Origin: an uncultured Rhodospirillales bacterium
GTDB lineage: Bacteria > Pseudomonadota > Alphaproteobacteria > Acetobacterales > Acetobacteraceae
Direction of reading: 5' to 3'
Assembly (NCBI GenBank): GCA_903928895.1
Contig: CAIYSR010000144.1
Coordinates: forward strand, 1-42,993
Length of the DNA stretch: 42,993 nt
Numbering within the stretch: the stretch's first letter is position 1; every line of letters begins with the position of its first letter. The translations under genes and the position numbers were made by a program. This document shows, one piece after another, positions 41,720-42,993 of the stretch. Below the pieces are notes generated by a model. That model was given only the letters and a program-made list of their open reading frames with translations. It made no database searches and was not told where the DNA came from.

Positions 41720-42993
<1,274 letters not shown>

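Overview
The window is 43 kb of high-GC DNA (third codon positions mostly G or C) from a bacterial chromosome. The gene content points to an alphaproteobacterium, most likely Acetobacteraceae: a class I lysyl-tRNA synthetase, a ycjX/ycjF pair, a split ccmCDE cluster, PEP-CTERM proteins, a quinol bd oxidase with a short Q loop, and a basic Pro/Arg-rich orphan protein of a kind I recall only from acetobacters. The genus is not resolved and this placement is inference. I see no rRNA, tRNA, CRISPR array, transposase or integrase.

Left part (1-15.6 kb): a Nudix hydrolase with a perfect 25-bp hairpin just past its stop, then ycjX-ycjF, a lone modA and a lone CheB-type esterase domain. Next comes a long minus-strand block: PRC-barrel/secreted protein, osmC, a 2-TM protein, a double PRC-barrel protein, cydAB, two small hydrophilic proteins, and a tightly coupled type III polyketide synthase - isoprenylcysteine-methyltransferase-like - DHA2 exporter operon. 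It looks like an envelope, redox and stress region that also makes and exports a methylated polyketide lipid.

Middle part (14.3-23.2 kb): a NylB-like serine hydrolase is divergent from an amidase, peptide-binding protein and two-permease operon that carries no ATPase. Then come an orphan lineage gene with a near-leaderless promoter and two PEP-CTERM genes. Each PEP-CTERM gene has a textbook sigma-54 promoter, and about 60 bp upstream of each lies the same 22-bp site. This looks like a small sigma-54/enhancer-binding-protein regulon for exosortase-processed surface proteins.

Accessory stretch (23.2-28.5 kb): a GFA-domain protein, an MBL-fold lactonase-like enzyme, a secreted lipase, an acyltransferase broken by an in-frame TAG, a frameshifted MNT nucleotidyltransferase and a small membrane protein. 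Base composition is lower in GC between about 26.3 and 28.5 kb. A dispersed double-hairpin repeat occurs here and elsewhere.

Right part (28.5-43 kb): a uronate dehydrogenase-like SDR is divergent from lysK, which is coupled to an MprF-like flippase whose C-terminal aminoacyl-transferase domain is cut short. A CUT1 sugar importer (again without ATPase) runs into an AEC transporter. It is followed by a SLOG-like nucleotide-sensor plus four-helix membrane protein, the best candidate here for a poorly described signalling or conflict system. Then come convergent ccmCDE, an EVE-domain/Rieske pair and the start of acetyl-CoA synthetase, which runs off the right edge.
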